From Rhodoblastus sp. 17X3 (GTDB lineage: Bacteria; Pseudomonadota; Alphaproteobacteria; Rhizobiales; Beijerinckiaceae), in NCBI RefSeq assembly GCF_030056575.1, contig NZ_JASHHX010000005.1:149890-213889 (forward strand): DNA of 64,000 bases. The letters run 5' to 3'. The first letter of the stretch is position 1. Every line of letters starts with the position of its first letter. Shown here piece after piece: positions 41,041-50,434 of the stretch. A program made the position numbers and the translations under genes. The notes beneath the pieces were generated by a model. It did no database searches. It saw nothing but the letters and a program-made list of their open reading frames with translations, and was not told the DNA's origin.

Positions 41041-44000
41041 ATGGCGCGTCAAGACAGCAATGGAAGCAATGGCGGCGGCGCGGGCCGTTCGCCTCAGAAC
41101 ATCGCTTTTGCGGATTCGTCTTTCCTGTTCGGCGGCAACGCCGCCTATATCGAACAGCTCTACGCCGCCTATCAGGCCAATCCGGCCGGCGTCGATCCCG
41201 AATGGCGCGAATTTTTCGCCGCCCTGAATGACGATGGCGACGCCGTCGCCGCCAACGCCAAGGGCGCGTCGTGGAAGCGCCCGAACTGGCCGATCCCCGC
41301 GCAGGGCGATCTGGTCTCGGCCTTGGACGGCCAGTGGCCAGTCAATGAAAAAGCCCTCGCCGACAAGATCAAGGGCAAGGCCGCGAAAGACGGCCAGGGC
41401 GAAATTTCCGCCGCGGAACTACACCGCGCGACGCAGGATTCCGTGCGCGCGATCATGATGATCCGCGCCTATCGCATGCGCGGCCATCTGCACGCCAATC
41501 TGGACCCGCTCGGCCTCGATCCGCAGAAGGATCACGAGGAGCTGCATCCGTCGAGCTATGGCTTCACCGAAGCCGATTACGACCGCAAGATCTTCATCGA
41601 TCATGTGCTCGGCATGGAAAACGCCACCATCCGCGAGATGCTGGGCGTGCTGCGCCGCACCTATTGCGCGACCATCGGCTGGGAATTCATGCATATCTCC
41701 GATCCGGCCGAAAAGTCCTGGATCCAGGAGCGCATCGAAGGGGTCCACAAGGAAGTCTCCTTCACCAAGGAGGGCAAACGCGCCATCCTGCAGAAGCTGG
41801 TCGAGGCCGAAGGCTTCGAGAAATTCCTCGACGTGCGCTATACCGGCACGAAGCGCTTCGGCCTTGACGGCGGCGAGGCGATGATCCCGGCGCTCGAGCA
41901 GATCCTCAAGCGCGGCGGCGCCCTCGGCACGAAGGAAGTCGTGCTCGGCATGGCCCATCGCGGCCGCCTCAACGTGCTCTGCCAAGTGATGGGCAAGCCG
42001 CACCGCGCGCTGTTCAACGAATTCAAGGGCGGCTCCTTCCTGCCTGAGGAAGTCGAAGGCTCCGGCGACGTGAAATATCACCTCGGCGCCTCGTCCGACC
42101 GCGAGTTCGACAACAACAAGGTGCATCTGTCGCTCACCGCGAACCCGTCGCATCTCGAAATCGCCGATCCCGTCGTGCTCGGCAAGGTCCGCGCCAAGCA
42201 GGATCAGGACAAGGACCGCGCCCCGGAAGACCGCCGCAGCGTCATGCCGCTGCTGATCCATGGCGACGCGGCCTTCGCGGGACAGGGCGTGGTGGCGGAA
42301 TGTTTCGGGCTTTCGGGCCTGAAGGGCCACCGCACCGGCGGCTCGATCCATTTCATCATCAACAACCAGATCGGCTTCACCACCTATCCGCGCTATTCGC
42401 GCTCCTCGCCCTATCCGTCGGATGTGGCGAAGACGGTCGAAGCGCCGATCCTGCACTGCAATGGCGACGATCCGGAAGCTGTGGTGTTCTGCGCCAAGGT
42501 GGCGACCGAATTCCGGCAGAAGTTCCAGAAGCCGGTTGTCATCGACATGTGGTGCTACCGCCGCTTCGGCCACAATGAAGGCGACGAGCCGTCCTTCACC
42601 CAGCCGCTGATGTACAAGAAGATCCGGGCGCACAAATCGACGCTCGAGCTCTATTCCGAGAAGCTGATAGCCGAGGGCCTGATCACCCAGGGCGAAATCG
42701 ACAAGATGAAGGCTGACTGGCGCACCCGTCTCGACGCCGAATATGAGGCCGGCGCCGCCTACAAGCCCAACAAGGCCGACTGGCTCGACGGCCGCTGGGC
42801 GGGCCTGAAATCCGTCCCGAGCGCCGACCAGGAAGACCCGCGTCGCGGCCGCACCGCGATCGATGTCGCCAAGGTGCAGGAATATGGCGAGAAGCTCTGC
42901 AAGGTTCCGGAGGGCTTCCACCTTCACAAGACGATCCAGCGCTTCCTGGACAATCGCCGCAAGGCGATCGCCACGGGCGAGGGCATCGACTGGGCGACCG
43001 CGGAAGCGCTGGCCTTCGCCTCGCTGGTCGATGACGGCTATCGCGTCCGCCTGTCCGGCCAGGATTGCGAACGCGGCACCTTCTCGCAGCGCCATTCGGT
43101 CCTGATCGACCAGGAAAACGAAGCGCGCTACGTGCCGCTGAACCATATCCGCGAGGGCCAGGGCCATTACGAGGTCATCAATTCGATGCTCTCCGAAGAG
43201 GCCGTGCTCGGCTTCGAATATGGCTATTCGCTCGCAGAGCCGAACGCGCTGACCATGTGGGAAGGCCAGTTCGGCGACTTCGCCAACGGCGCCCAGGTTC
43301 TGTTCGACCAGTTCATCTCGTCGGGCGAACGCAAGTGGCTGCGTATGTCGGGCCTCGTCTGCCTGCTGCCGCACGGCTATGAAGGCCAGGGTCCGGAACA
43401 TTCGTCCGCCCGTCTCGAGCGTTTCCTGCAGATGTGCGCCGAGGACAACATGCAGGTGGCGAACTGCTCGAGCCCGGCGAATTACTTCCACATCCTGCGC
43501 CGCCAGCTCAAGCGCGACATCCGCAAGCCCTTGATCCTGATGACGCCGAAATCTCTCCTGCGCCACAAGCGGGTGGTGTCAACGATGGAGGAATTCACGG
43601 GCGACGGCCATTTCCGCCGCCTGCTGTCGGACCATGCCGAGACGGAGGCCAACGAGGCGATCAAGCTCGTCAAGGACGACAAGATCCGTCGCGTCATTCT
43701 CTGCACGGGCAAGGTCTATTACGACCTCTATGAGGAGCGCGAGAAGCGCGGTATCGACGACGTCTATCTGCTGCGTGTCGAACAGCTTTATCCGCTGCCT
43801 CTGAAAGCCCTCGTCGCCCGCCTGTCGCGCTTCAAGAAAGCCGAAGTGGCGTGGTGCCAGGAAGAGCCGAAGAACATGGGCGCCTGGAGTTTTGTCGAGC
43901 CCTATCTCGAATGGGTCCTCGCCCAGGCCGCCGGCAAGAGCAAGCGCACCCGCTATATTGGCCGACCCGCCTCGGCGGCGACGGCGGCGGGCACGATGGC

Positions 44001-44052
44001 CCTCCATCTCGCCCAACTCAAAGCCTTCCTCGACGACGCCTTCGCAAGCTGA
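41041..44052 (+). CDS. sucA: 2-oxoglutarate dehydrogenase E1 component
   Basis: A 1003-residue thiamine-diphosphate E1 that decarboxylates 2-oxoglutarate and passes succinyl to SucB. The N-terminal E2-binding segment has FLFGGNAAYIEQLYAAYQ, followed by the ThDP and active-site regions (VLGMAHRGRLNVLCQVMGKP, IHGDAAFAGQGVVAE, RRFGHNEGDEPSFTQP) and the C-terminal pyrimidine domain (HGYEGQGPEHSSARLERFL). ATG 41041 is chosen with GAGAGGA upstream; longer in-frame starts add Arg/Pro-rich, non-homologous residues. It is flanked by stem-loops on both sides. Confidence 0.97.
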   Translation: MARQDSNGSNGGGAGRSPQNIAFADSSFLFGGNAAYIEQLYAAYQANPAGVDPEWREFFAALNDDGDAVAANAKGASWKRPNWPIPAQGDLVSALDGQWPVNEKALADKIKGKAAKDGQGEISAAELHRATQDSVRAIMMIRAYRMRGHLHANLDPLGLDPQKDHEELHPSSYGFTEADYDRKIFIDHVLGMENATIREMLGVLRRTYCATIGWEFMHISDPAEKSWIQERIEGVHKEVSFTKEGKRAILQKLVEAEGFEKFLDVRYTGTKRFGLDGGEAMIPALEQILKRGGALGTKEVVLGMAHRGRLNVLCQVMGKPHRALFNEFKGGSFLPEEVEGSGDVKYHLGASSDREFDNNKVHLSLTANPSHLEIADPVVLGKVRAKQDQDKDRAPEDRRSVMPLLIHGDAAFAGQGVVAECFGLSGLKGHRTGGSIHFIINNQIGFTTYPRYSRSSPYPSDVAKTVEAPILHCNGDDPEAVVFCAKVATEFRQKFQKPVVIDMWCYRRFGHNEGDEPSFTQPLMYKKIRAHKSTLELYSEKLIAEGLITQGEIDKMKADWRTRLDAEYEAGAAYKPNKADWLDGRWAGLKSVPSADQEDPRRGRTAIDVAKVQEYGEKLCKVPEGFHLHKTIQRFLDNRRKAIATGEGIDWATAEALAFASLVDDGYRVRLSGQDCERGTFSQRHSVLIDQENEARYVPLNHIREGQGHYEVINSMLSEEAVLGFEYGYSLAEPNALTMWEGQFGDFANGAQVLFDQFISSGERKWLRMSGLVCLLPHGYEGQGPEHSSARLERFLQMCAEDNMQVANCSSPANYFHILRRQLKRDIRKPLILMTPKSLLRHKRVVSTMEEFTGDGHFRRLLSDHAETEANEAIKLVKDDKIRRVILCTGKVYYDLYEEREKRGIDDVYLLRVEQLYPLPLKALVARLSRFKKAEVAWCQEEPKNMGAWSFVEPYLEWVLAQAAGKSKRTRYIGRPASAATAAGTMALHLAQLKAFLDDAFAS

Positions 44053-44065
44053 AATCGCCCTCCCC

Positions 44066-44099
44066 AGGGGCTCCGGCGGCATTCCAAGCCGAAGCCCCT
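44066..44099 (+). promoter_or_regulatory. Intercistronic stem-loop sucA-sucB
   Basis: AGGGGCTCCGGC (44066-44077) and GCCGAAGCCCCT (44088-44099) form a 12-bp stem with one mismatch and a 10-base loop, 14 bp after the sucA stop and 46 bp before sucB. It probably affects mRNA processing or stability within the operon. Confidence 0.55.
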
Positions 44100-44145
44100 G
44101 CCTTTCCCTCCTGATTGAGCCGCGCAAGCGGCGGATGTGATCCCC

Positions 44146-45348
44146 ATGGCCACTGAAATCCGCGTTCCTACCCTCGGCGAATCCGTTTCCGAAGCGACCA
44201 TCGGCCGCTGGTTCAAGAAGCCCGGCGACGCCGTGAAGGCCGACGAGCCCTTGCTGGAGCTTGAGACCGACAAGGTCACGCTCGAAGTCAACGCGCCGGC
44301 GGCCGGCTCCCTGTCCGAAATCATCGCCAAGGACGGCGACACCGTCGAACCCGGCGCCCTGCTCGGCTATATCGCCGAAGGCGCCGGCGCCGCCGCTGCG
44401 CCCGCCCCAGCCGCCGCGCCGGCCACCGTCGCCACCTCGGCTCCCGCGCCTGCCGGCGCCGGCGCGCCGCCCTCGCCGGCCGCGGCCAAGAACGCCGCCG
44501 ATCGCGGCATTGACGTCAATGACGTCGCGGGCTCCGGCAAGCGCGGTCAGGTCCTCAAGGGCGACGTGCTCGGCTTCGCCGCGAACCCGCCGGCCGCCGC
44601 CGCGCCGGCTCCGGTCGTCGCCCGCGCTCCGTCGGCCGCCAATGACGCGGCGCGTGAGGAGCGCGTGAAGATGACCAAGCTGCGCCAGACGATCGCGCGC
44701 CGCCTGAAGGAAGCGCAGAACACCGCCGCCATGCTGACCACTTTCAACGAAGTGGACATGCAGCCGCTGATGAGCCTGCGCAGCCAGTACAAGGACCTGT
44801 TCGAGAAGAAGCACGGCGTAAAGCTCGGCTTCATGGGCTTCTTCGTGAAGGCCTGCACCCATGCGCTGAAGGAAATCCCGGCCGTCAATTCCGAGATCGA
44901 CGGCGCCGACCTCATCTACAAGAACTTCTGCCATATCGGCGTCGCCGTCGGCACCGACAAGGGCCTCGTCGTGCCGGTTGTGCGCGACGCCGAAACGCTC
45001 TCAATCGCCGGCATTGAAAAAACCATCGCCGGTTTTGGCAAGCGCGCCCGCGACGGCCAGCTCAAAATCGAGGAAATGCAGGGCGGCACTTTCACCATCT
45101 CCAATGGCGGCGTCTATGGCTCGCTGATGTCCACGCCAATCCTGAACGCCCCGCAATCCGGCATTCTCGGCATGCACAAAATTCAGGACCGCCCGGTCGT
45201 GATCGGCGGCAAGATCGAGATCCGTCCGATGATGTATCTGGCGCTCTCCTATGATCACCGCGTCGTCGACGGCAAGGAAGCCGTCACCTTCCTCGTGCGC
45301 GTCAAGGAAGCGCTGGAAGATCCGGCGCGTCTCGTTCTCGATCTCTGA
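44146..45348 (+). CDS. sucB: Dihydrolipoyl succinyltransferase (E2) of 2-oxoglutarate dehydrogenase
   Basis: A 400-residue E2. One lipoyl domain at residues 1-78 has lipoylation K43 in [11 protein letters not shown]; an Ala/Pro-rich linker follows; a peripheral subunit-binding domain ([20 protein letters not shown]; about 108-145) binds E3; a second flexible linker leads to the catalytic domain with the HRVVDGKEA active site (H371 and D375). It transfers succinyl to CoA. ATG 44146 fits the family N-terminus [13 protein letters not shown]. It sits between stem-loops in a sucA-sucB-lpd run. Confidence 0.97.
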   Translation: MATEIRVPTLGESVSEATIGRWFKKPGDAVKADEPLLELETDKVTLEVNAPAAGSLSEIIAKDGDTVEPGALLGYIAEGAGAAAAPAPAAAPATVATSAPAPAGAGAPPSPAAAKNAADRGIDVNDVAGSGKRGQVLKGDVLGFAANPPAAAAPAPVVARAPSAANDAAREERVKMTKLRQTIARRLKEAQNTAAMLTTFNEVDMQPLMSLRSQYKDLFEKKHGVKLGFMGFFVKACTHALKEIPAVNSEIDGADLIYKNFCHIGVAVGTDKGLVVPVVRDAETLSIAGIEKTIAGFGKRARDGQLKIEEMQGGTFTISNGGVYGSLMSTPILNAPQSGILGMHKIQDRPVVIGGKIEIRPMMYLALSYDHRVVDGKEAVTFLVRVKEALEDPARLVLDL

Positions 45349-45361
45349 TTTGACCCCGCTT

Positions 45362-45384
45362 CCTGCCCGGCGCCGCCGGGCAGG
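45362..45384 (+). promoter_or_regulatory. Intercistronic stem-loop sucB-lpd
   Basis: CCTGCCCGGC and GCCGGGCAGG pair perfectly over 10 bp around a 3-base loop, 14 bp after the sucB stop. GATGTTTTA follows, a weak U-run, so partial termination is possible. lpd starts 23 bp later. Confidence 0.6.
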
Positions 45385-45407
45385 GATGTTTTATCGCGGA
45401 GAAATTT

Positions 45408-46805
45408 ATGTCCTACGATCTCGTTGTCATCGGCACCGGCCCCGGCGGTTATGTCTGCGCCATCCGCGCCGCACAGCTCGGCCTCAAGACCGCCGTCGTC
45501 GAAAAGCGCAAGACCCATGGCGGCACCTGCCTCAACATCGGCTGCATCCCCTCCAAGGCGCTGCTGCACGCCTCCGAAGTCTTCGAGGAAGTCGCCCATG
45601 ACGTCGGCGCGCTCGGCGTCGTCGTCGGCAAGCCCAAACTCGATTTCGCCGCCTTGATGAAGCACAAGGACGAGACGGTCGGCGCCAATGTGCAGGGCGT
45701 GGCCTTCCTGCTGAAGAAGAACAAGGTCGACGCCTTCTTCGGCGCCGGCTCGATTCCCGCCGCCGGCAAGGTCGAAGTGACCGCCGAGGACGGCTCGAAG
45801 CAGGTTCTCGAAACCAAGAACATCGTCATCGCCACCGGTTCGGACGTCACGCCGCTGCCTGGCGTGACCATCGACGAGAAGATCGTCGTCTCCTCGACCG
45901 GCGCGCTCGAACTCGGCAAGGTTCCGGGCAAGCTGATCGTGGTCGGCGCCGGCGTGATCGGCCTCGAACTCGGTTCGGTCTGGCGGCGCCTCGGCGCGGA
46001 AGTCACCGTTGTCGAATATCTCGACCGCATCCTGCCTGGCATGGATGTCGAGACCGTCAAGCAGTTCCAGCGCATTCTGGAAAAGCAGGGCGTCAAGTTC
46101 GCGCTCGGCTCCAAGGTGACCAAGGTCGAGACGGCCAAGAGCGCCGCCAAGGTGACGGTCGAGCCCGCCGCTGGCGGTGAGGCCAAGACGCTCGACGCCG
46201 ACATCGTGCTGGTCGCCATCGGCCGCCGTCCCTTCACGGAAGGCCTCGGGCTCGAAGCGCTCGGCGTCGCGACGGAACGCGGCCAGATCGTCATCGACAA
46301 CCATTTCGCGACCAATGTCCCCGGCGTTTACGCCATCGGCGACGTCGTGCGCGGCCCGATGCTGGCCCACAAGGCCGAGGACGAGGGCGTGGCGATCGCG
46401 GAGATCCTCGCCGGCCAGCATGGTCATGTGAATTACGACGTCATTCCCGGCGTGGTCTACACCTATCCGGAAATCGCCAGCGTCGGCTTGACCGAGGAAG
46501 AGCTCAAGGCCAAGGGGATCGCTTACAAGAGCGGCAAGTTCCCCTTCACCGCCAATGGCCGCGCGCGCGCCATGCGCCATACCGACGGCTTCGTGAAAGT
46601 GCTGGCCGACGCGGCCACGGATCGCGTCCTCGGCGTGCATATCCTGGGCTTCGGCGCCGGCGAAATGATCCATGAAGCCGCCGTGCTGATGGAATTCGGC
46701 GGCTCGTCGGAAGACCTCGCCCGCACCTGCCACGCCCATCCGACCATGTCGGAAGCGGTCAAGGAAGCGGCCATGGCCGTCGAGAAGCGCGCCATCCATA
46801 TGTGA
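45408..46805 (+). CDS. lpdA: Dihydrolipoyl dehydrogenase (E3)
   Basis: A 465-residue FAD flavoprotein that reoxidises lipoamide with NAD. FAD site: [20 protein letters not shown]; redox disulphide [13 protein letters not shown] (C41, C46); NAD site [20 protein letters not shown]; second FAD motif [10 protein letters not shown]-terminal catalytic HAHPTMSEA (H444, E449). Here it most likely serves the sucAB complex, and may be shared by pyruvate dehydrogenase. A strong terminator closes the operon 31 bp after the stop. Confidence 0.97.
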   Translation: MSYDLVVIGTGPGGYVCAIRAAQLGLKTAVVEKRKTHGGTCLNIGCIPSKALLHASEVFEEVAHDVGALGVVVGKPKLDFAALMKHKDETVGANVQGVAFLLKKNKVDAFFGAGSIPAAGKVEVTAEDGSKQVLETKNIVIATGSDVTPLPGVTIDEKIVVSSTGALELGKVPGKLIVVGAGVIGLELGSVWRRLGAEVTVVEYLDRILPGMDVETVKQFQRILEKQGVKFALGSKVTKVETAKSAAKVTVEPAAGGEAKTLDADIVLVAIGRRPFTEGLGLEALGVATERGQIVIDNHFATNVPGVYAIGDVVRGPMLAHKAEDEGVAIAEILAGQHGHVNYDVIPGVVYTYPEIASVGLTEEELKAKGIAYKSGKFPFTANGRARAMRHTDGFVKVLADAATDRVLGVHILGFGAGEMIHEAAVLMEFGGSSEDLARTCHAHPTMSEAVKEAAMAVEKRAIHM

Positions 46806-46835
46806 CGCGCCCACGGCCCGACCTTTAATCACGTG

Positions 46836-46859
46836 AAAGCCCGGACGTTCCGGGCTTTT
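46836..46859 (+). terminator. Terminator after lpdA
   Basis: AAAGCCCGGA / TCCGGGCTTT with a 3-4 base loop, followed by TGCATTTT, is a classic rho-independent terminator ending the mdh-suc-lpd transcription unit. It also insulates the following ClC gene, whose start must lie after it. Confidence 0.85.
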
Positions 46860-46955
46860 GCATTTTCCAGACCCGATTTGCTTGGGCCGCCCTTGGCCCT
46901 AAGATCGCCCGGCCTCGCGACCGCGAATCAAAAACCCCGATCCTCGGAAAAATTC

Positions 46956-48743
46956 ATGCCGCCGCAGGATTCCTCCGCCTCCGTCTCGCCGCCGTCCCGG
47001 GCGACGCGGATCGCTCGTAAATTTCGCGCCTTGTTGCGGTCGAATGAACTGGCGCTGGTCTTCGCCTCGGCTCTGGTCGGCGTCGTCTCCGCCGTCAGCG
47101 TCACCGCGATGACCGAGACCGCGATGTTCATGCATGTCCTGATTTTCAATCTGCCCTTCGACGTGCGGCTGAGCGCGTCGGACCGCGTCGCGCCGCTCGC
47201 CGCTTTCGCTGCGCTCACGCTCGGGGGCGTGAGCCTGGGCCTGATGGAGGCCTTTCGGATCCGGAAGAAATTGCCCGGCCCCGTCGACCCGGTCGAAGCC
47301 AACGCCCTGCGCGGGGGCCAGATGTCCCTGCGCGACAGTTTCGTCGTGGGGATGCAGACGCTGATTTCCAATTCCGTCGGCGCCTCGGTCGGACTGGAAG
47401 CCGGCTTCACCCAGGTCGGCTCCAGCCTTGGCTCGTTCATCGGGCAAAAATTGCGGCTTCGCCGCAGCGATTTGCGCCTCCTCGTCGGCGCCGGCGCGGC
47501 GGCCGCGATCGGCGGCTCGTTTGGCGCGCCGCTCACCGGCGCCTTTTACGCCTTCGAGGTCATCCTCGGCAGCTATTCCATCGCGGCCGCCGGGCCGATT
47601 TTCACCGCCTCGATCGTCGGCGTCCTCATCACCCATCTCATCGCGAGCTCGCCCTATCAGATCAAGACGCCGCCCGTGGATCCGCTGACGCTTTCGGGCT
47701 ATCCCGCCCTTCTTGGGCTTGCCGCCTGCGCGGTGCTGCTCGGCGTCGCGGCCATGCGCGCCGCTGGCGCCTCGGAACGCGCGCTGCAGGCGACGGCTGC
47801 GCCGGTCTGGGCGCGGCCGGTGATCGGAGGCCTCGCCGTCGCCGCACTGGCGACGATCACGCCCCAGGTGCTGGGCGCGGGCCATGGCGCGCTCGCGCTG
47901 AATATTTCGACCAATTTTCCGCTCGCCGTGCTGGCCTCCTTCCTTGCGTTGAAGCTGGTCGCCTGCCTGATTTCTCTGGCCAGCGGCTTTCGCGGCGGTC
48001 TGTTCTTCGCATCGCTTTTCATGGGCGCTACGCTGGGCAAGATTTACGCCCTTGCGCTGACCGCGCTGGCGCCCGCGCCCGCGCTCGCGCTGGACCCGAC
48101 CATCTGCATTCTCGTCGGCATGGCCACCTTCGGCGTCGTGATCGTCGGCGGGCCTCTGACCATGTCGTTCCTCGTGCTGGAAAACACCGCCGATTTTTCG
48201 GTCACTGCCGGCGTGATCGCGGCCTCCATCGCGGCAAGCCTGATGGTCCGCGCCACATTCGGCTATTCCTTCTCCACCTGGCGACTGCATTTGCGCGGCG
48301 AGAACGTCCGCAGCGCCAATGACGTCGGCTGGATCGCCGAGCTCCAGGTCGGTCGGCTCATGCGTCCCAATCCGCCGATCGCGCCCGCCTGGCTCGATAT
48401 CGACGCCTTCTGCGAACGCCACCCGCTCGGCTCGTCGCAATTCGTCATCCTGACCGACGAGGCCGGCCGCTATGCCGGGATGGTCAATTTGCCGGAAGCG
48501 CATATCCACGCCCATAAGGCCGATGGCTGGATCAGCAGTCTCGCGCGGCAAAAGGACTCGTGGCTCTCTCCGCAGACCAACGCCAAGACCGCCATGGCTT
48601 TGTTCGACCAGGCTGAAACGGACCAGCTCGCCGTGCTCGATCCGGCGACGAAGGCGCCGCTCGGGGTGCTGACAGAGCCCTACCTTGCCCGACGCTATGC
48701 CGAAATGGCGGACGCCGCCGTCCGCAGCGCCTTCGGAATCTGA
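46956..48743 (+). CDS. ClC-family chloride channel/transporter with C-terminal CBS domains
   Basis: A 595-residue membrane protein with about ten to twelve hydrophobic helices (ELALVFASALVGVVSAVSV onward), then a soluble tail resembling a CBS pair (QVGRLMRPNPPIAPAWLD; SQFVILTDEAGRYAGMVNL). The ClC region has VGLEAGFTQVGSSLGSFIG, matching the GREGP-type helix with the gating glutamate but no proline, and GGLFFASLFMGATLG. The usual GSGIP segment appears replaced by VDPVEANALRGG. ATG 46956 is chosen because earlier in-frame ATGs fall in the lpd terminator. Ion specificity is unknown. Confidence 0.82.
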   Translation: MPPQDSSASVSPPSRATRIARKFRALLRSNELALVFASALVGVVSAVSVTAMTETAMFMHVLIFNLPFDVRLSASDRVAPLAAFAALTLGGVSLGLMEAFRIRKKLPGPVDPVEANALRGGQMSLRDSFVVGMQTLISNSVGASVGLEAGFTQVGSSLGSFIGQKLRLRRSDLRLLVGAGAAAAIGGSFGAPLTGAFYAFEVILGSYSIAAAGPIFTASIVGVLITHLIASSPYQIKTPPVDPLTLSGYPALLGLAACAVLLGVAAMRAAGASERALQATAAPVWARPVIGGLAVAALATITPQVLGAGHGALALNISTNFPLAVLASFLALKLVACLISLASGFRGGLFFASLFMGATLGKIYALALTALAPAPALALDPTICILVGMATFGVVIVGGPLTMSFLVLENTADFSVTAGVIAASIAASLMVRATFGYSFSTWRLHLRGENVRSANDVGWIAELQVGRLMRPNPPIAPAWLDIDAFCERHPLGSSQFVILTDEAGRYAGMVNLPEAHIHAHKADGWISSLARQKDSWLSPQTNAKTAMALFDQAETDQLAVLDPATKAPLGVLTEPYLARRYAEMADAAVRSAFGI

Positions 48744-48750
48744 CCGCGCC

Positions 48751-49734
48751 CTAAACCGCGCGCGGATGCGCCGCGCGATAGGCCTCGAACAACCGCGTCT
48801 TGTCGATCGAGGTGTAGATCTGCGTCGTGGACAGGCTGGCGTGGCCCAGAAGCTCCTGAATCGACCGCAAATCGCCGCCCCGGCTCAATAGATGGGTGGC
48901 GAAGGAGTGGCGAAGGGCGTGAGGCGTGGCCGAATCCGGCAGCCCGAGGGCGCCGCGCAACCGCTCCACCGTCAGCTGGATGATTCGTGGGGAAAGCGCT
49001 CCGCCGCGCGCGCCCACGAAAAGCGGCCCGTCCTTGTCGAGGCTGTAAGGGCAGCATTCGAGATAGGCCTCGACCGCCTTTCGCACCGGAAGGATCGCGG
49101 GAACGGCGCGGGTCTTGCCGCCCTTGCCGACAATGGTCAGGGAGTCGACGGCGCCGGTCGGCGCCGCGCCGCGCCTGATCGCCAAGGCCTCGGAAATGCG
49201 CAGGCCCGCCCCGTAAAGCAAGGCCAGGACCGCTGCGTCGCGAGCCAAAATCCATGGCGCCCGGACATCGTCGCCGTCGCCTTCCCCTAAAGCCATTTCC
49301 CGCGCCTTGACCGCGGGCAGCGCCTTGGGAAGCGACCGGGCGACCTTGGGCGACCGGACCTTGTCGAACACGCCGACCTTGGCGAGATCTTCGCGGTCGA
49401 GGTGCCGCGCAAAGGAGCGCAGCGCCGCCAGTTGCCGCAGCAGCGAGCGCGACGCGACGCCGTCGTCGCGGCGCCGGGCCATGAAGGCGCGCAGATCCGT
49501 CGGCTTCAGGCCCGCCAGCATTGAAAAATTGGGCGCCGCTTCGAAACGTTCGCCCAGAAATTGCAGGAATTGCCGCAGATCCCGCCCGTAGGCGTCGAGT
49601 GTCAGAGGAGAAGCGCGCCTTTCGCCGGCGAGGCGGCGCAGCCAGGAGCGCGCGGCCTCGACGAGATCTGCTTCGGCGCCCGCAAAGGCGGTCTCAAGCG
49701 CGGCGGCCGAATTCCGTCGAGAAGTCTTGTCCAT
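48751..49734 (-). CDS. xerC: Tyrosine recombinase XerC
   Basis: A 327-residue complete tyrosine recombinase. The N-terminal SAM-like domain (AARSWLRRLAGERRASPLTL) precedes the catalytic set: R179 in GAGLRISEAL, K204 in VGKGGKTRAV, H272 and R275 in HALRHSFATHLL, H298 in LLGHASLSTTQ and nucleophile Y307. The partner XerD is truncated at the window start. With XerD and FtsK it resolves chromosome dimers at dif. It lies 7 bp from the ClC stop, convergent. No attachment-site repeats or cargo genes are near, so a phage integrase is unlikely. Confidence 0.93.
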   Translation of the reverse strand: MDKTSRRNSAAALETAFAGAEADLVEAARSWLRRLAGERRASPLTLDAYGRDLRQFLQFLGERFEAAPNFSMLAGLKPTDLRAFMARRRDDGVASRSLLRQLAALRSFARHLDREDLAKVGVFDKVRSPKVARSLPKALPAVKAREMALGEGDGDDVRAPWILARDAAVLALLYGAGLRISEALAIRRGAAPTGAVDSLTIVGKGGKTRAVPAILPVRKAVEAYLECCPYSLDKDGPLFVGARGGALSPRIIQLTVERLRGALGLPDSATPHALRHSFATHLLSRGGDLRSIQELLGHASLSTTQIYTSIDKTRLFEAYRAAHPRAV

Positions 49735-49787
49735 GCGGACAGCCTAATCCCCGAAGGTCAACAATCCTTTGCCGCGTCGGGCTTGGG

Positions 49788-50105
49788 TCAGCCTTTGACG
49801 GCCTTGGCGGCCTGGGCCTTGAATTCCTCGAAATGACGCGCGATCTGGTGTTCCGACTGGACGACGCCCGCGGCGGCGAAATCCTTCTGGATCTGCGCGA
49901 GAACGCCGAACTTGAGGTCGCCGGCCACATCCTGCGTGACGAGCGCCTTCGCGTAATCCTCGGCTTCCGCGCCAGTTTTGCCCAGCTTCTCGGCGGCCCA
50001 GAGCCCGGTCGTCAATTTGGCGCGGGCGAGGATCCGGAACAGAATTTCCTCGTCATGCGCGAATTTGCTCTCAAAAGCCTCTTCGCGCTTGTCGAATCCG
50101 GACAT
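49788..50105 (-). CDS. ATP synthase inhibitor zeta subunit (DUF1476)
   Basis: A 105-residue helical protein of the DUF1476/zeta family: MSGFDKREEAFESKFAHDEE, FRILARAKLTTGLWAAEKLG, and a C-terminal helix HQIARHFEEFKAQ. In Paracoccus and other alphaproteobacteria zeta blocks F1-ATPase rotation in the hydrolysis direction. Its target F1 operon is at 18-23 kb of this window but transcribed separately. ATG 50105 is chosen because AGGGA lies about 6 bp upstream; the ATG two codons earlier sits on that Shine-Dalgarno. Confidence 0.9.
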   Translation of the reverse strand: MSGFDKREEAFESKFAHDEEILFRILARAKLTTGLWAAEKLGKTGAEAEDYAKALVTQDVAGDLKFGVLAQIQKDFAAAGVVQSEHQIARHFEEFKAQAAKAVKG

Positions 50106-50434
50106 TTGCATTCCCTTCCCGTTTCAGTTTTTACGTGCGCGCATATATATAGATTCGTTAGGTCGCTGCCTAGCATTGCGTTGCCTCAAGAAGCGCGCGC
50201 AGGAATGGGCCTTTCGGGTGATATTGGGCGGGTTGGCGCCCGATTCGTGGAAACTGGTTGTGTCCCGGCGCGGAACGGGCTAGGAACCCTGAGAAACGCG
50301 GCCCAAAGGTTTCGTATCCGGGCGACTCGCGCCGACAGGCGAAGGTCGCCGTTTCCGATCCGCCTGACCGCCGTCGCAGGAGGCCCGGAGGAGCCGCGGC
50401 ATCCATGGATCATCTCAAGGATCGGTTGTTTCCC
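50106..50434. other. Divergent zeta / purC intergenic region
   Basis: This 329-bp stretch contains a CTATAT -10-like sequence for the zeta gene (50147-50152, minus strand) without a good -35, and a stem-loop ATTGGGCG/CGCCCGAT (50223-50244) that would lie in a purC leader. An in-frame ATG at 50405 could extend PurC by ten residues. I recognise no known riboswitch or gene here. Confidence 0.45.

Noticed and set aside
41419..43566. A 715-codon minus-strand frame
   Set aside because: It lies wholly antisense to sucA, whose motifs are all intact; no ribosome site or homology is visible.
48751..49734. Integrase of a mobile element
   Set aside because: The sequence fits chromosomal XerC; no tRNA target, direct repeats or cargo genes flank it, and a XerD partner is present in the window.
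50106..50434. Purine riboswitch before purC
   Set aside because: There is one stem-loop but no three-way junction with the conserved loop bases; riboswitch control of purC is also unusual in this group.
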